A stretch of DNA of 22,686 nt from an uncultured Oscillibacter sp. (GTDB lineage Bacteria; Bacillota; Clostridia; Oscillospirales; Oscillospiraceae), in assembly GCA_910588005.1 (NCBI GenBank), contig CAJUQM010000040.1:1-22686 (forward strand), in the 5' to 3' direction. The notes beneath the pieces are model-generated. The model was not told where the DNA came from. It was given only the letters and a program-made list of their open reading frames with translations, and searched no databases. Position 1 is the stretch's first letter; each line of letters opens with the position of its first letter. Both the position numbers and the translations under genes were made by a program. Below, in pieces: positions 22,494 through 22,686 of this stretch.

Positions 22494-22686
22494 TCAGCGT
22501 CTCATGCACTCCTCCAGCCTTAAAAACTCCGTGTACTTCTCTTTGACATCCCGCTCCGCCTGATCAAACAGGCCCTGCGCCACCTCCGGGAAGCGGGCCT
22601 CCAAGGCGGCAAAGCGTGTCTCGCCCCGCAAAAACAACTTATAGTCTCCCGCCGGCTCCTTAGAGTCAATGGTAAGCGGATGGTCC
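22494..22686 (-). CDS. nifJ: Pyruvate:ferredoxin (flavodoxin) oxidoreductase, C-terminal end only
   Basis: The last 63 residues of a protein whose start lies beyond the window. The segment PLTIDSKEPAGDYKLFLRGETRFAALEARFPEVAQGLFDQAE closely resembles the C-terminus of one-chain PFOR (NifJ), where the pattern is PLTLDSKEP, then RYSSL and FPE. PFOR splits pyruvate with CoA to acetyl-CoA, CO2 and reduced ferredoxin. Only the tail is visible, so a related 2-oxoacid oxidoreductase is possible. It is immediately upstream of tctC on the same strand, probably in one transcript. Confidence 0.85.
   Translation of the reverse strand, partial: DHPLTIDSKEPAGDYKLFLRGETRFAALEARFPEVAQGLFDQAERDVKEKYTEFLRLEECMRR

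Overview
The window looks like chromosomal DNA of an anaerobic, GC-rich member of the Clostridia, probably an Oscillospiraceae-type gut bacterium (Flavonifractor, Pseudoflavonifractor or Oscillibacter relatives). This is inferred from strong AGGAGG ribosome binding sites, an FMN-dependent FabK enoyl reductase with no FabI, an ECF sigma/DUF4367 module, a pyruvate:ferredoxin oxidoreductase and high GC content. Nearly every gene is on the minus strand, so operons read from high to low coordinates. No tRNA, rRNA, IS element, CRISPR array or phage gene was seen.

Layout from left to right. (1) 1-1789: a soluble methyl-accepting chemotaxis protein (cut by the window edge), preceded by a FIST-domain sensor gene. 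Both are driven by a near-perfect sigma-A promoter. (2) 1962-4832: an ECF sigma factor, its overlapping membrane-bound DUF4367 anti-sigma-like gene, and a secreted paralogue of that ectodomain. The sigma gene and the secreted paralogue share an identical bipartite promoter, so sigma autoregulation is likely. (3) 5077-5358 (+): the 5' remnant of a P-loop ATPase gene with an altered Walker A motif, followed by about 330 bp without a gene. (4) 5689-6574: a DUF134 HTH / NifX-type fusion protein with a His/Cys-rich tail. Its promoter -35 lies inside a perfect 21-bp-arm inverted repeat. (5) 6681-16757: a complete 12-gene type II fatty acid synthesis operon in the order acpP-accB-accC-accD-accA-fabH-fabK-fabD-fabG-fabF-fabZ-marR. 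Most junctions overlap or abut. Its promoter (TTGACA, 17 bp, TAAAAT) is followed directly by a 22-bp palindrome that is a good candidate operator for the MarR protein at the far end. (6) 16872-22686: the 3' end of nifJ (PFOR), then a tripartite tricarboxylate transporter (tctC-tctB-tctA), a LarA-like DUF2088 protein and a DUF169 protein, closed by a 28-bp palindrome. This reads as one carboxylate or hydroxyacid uptake and conversion operon.

How the parts work together. The acc genes make malonyl-CoA, FabD loads it onto ACP, FabH starts and FabF/FabG/FabZ/FabK extend the chain, and the MarR regulator probably closes the loop at the acpP promoter. The solute-binding protein TctC should feed TctAB, with the LarA-like and DUF169 proteins acting on the imported acid and PFOR in the same transcription unit. 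The FIST/MCP pair is probably a cytoplasmic small-molecule sensing unit for chemotaxis. The ECF module is probably an envelope-stress or signal-sensing system.

Functional calls rest on motif and family recognition by eye. The regulatory links are inferences from DNA patterns.
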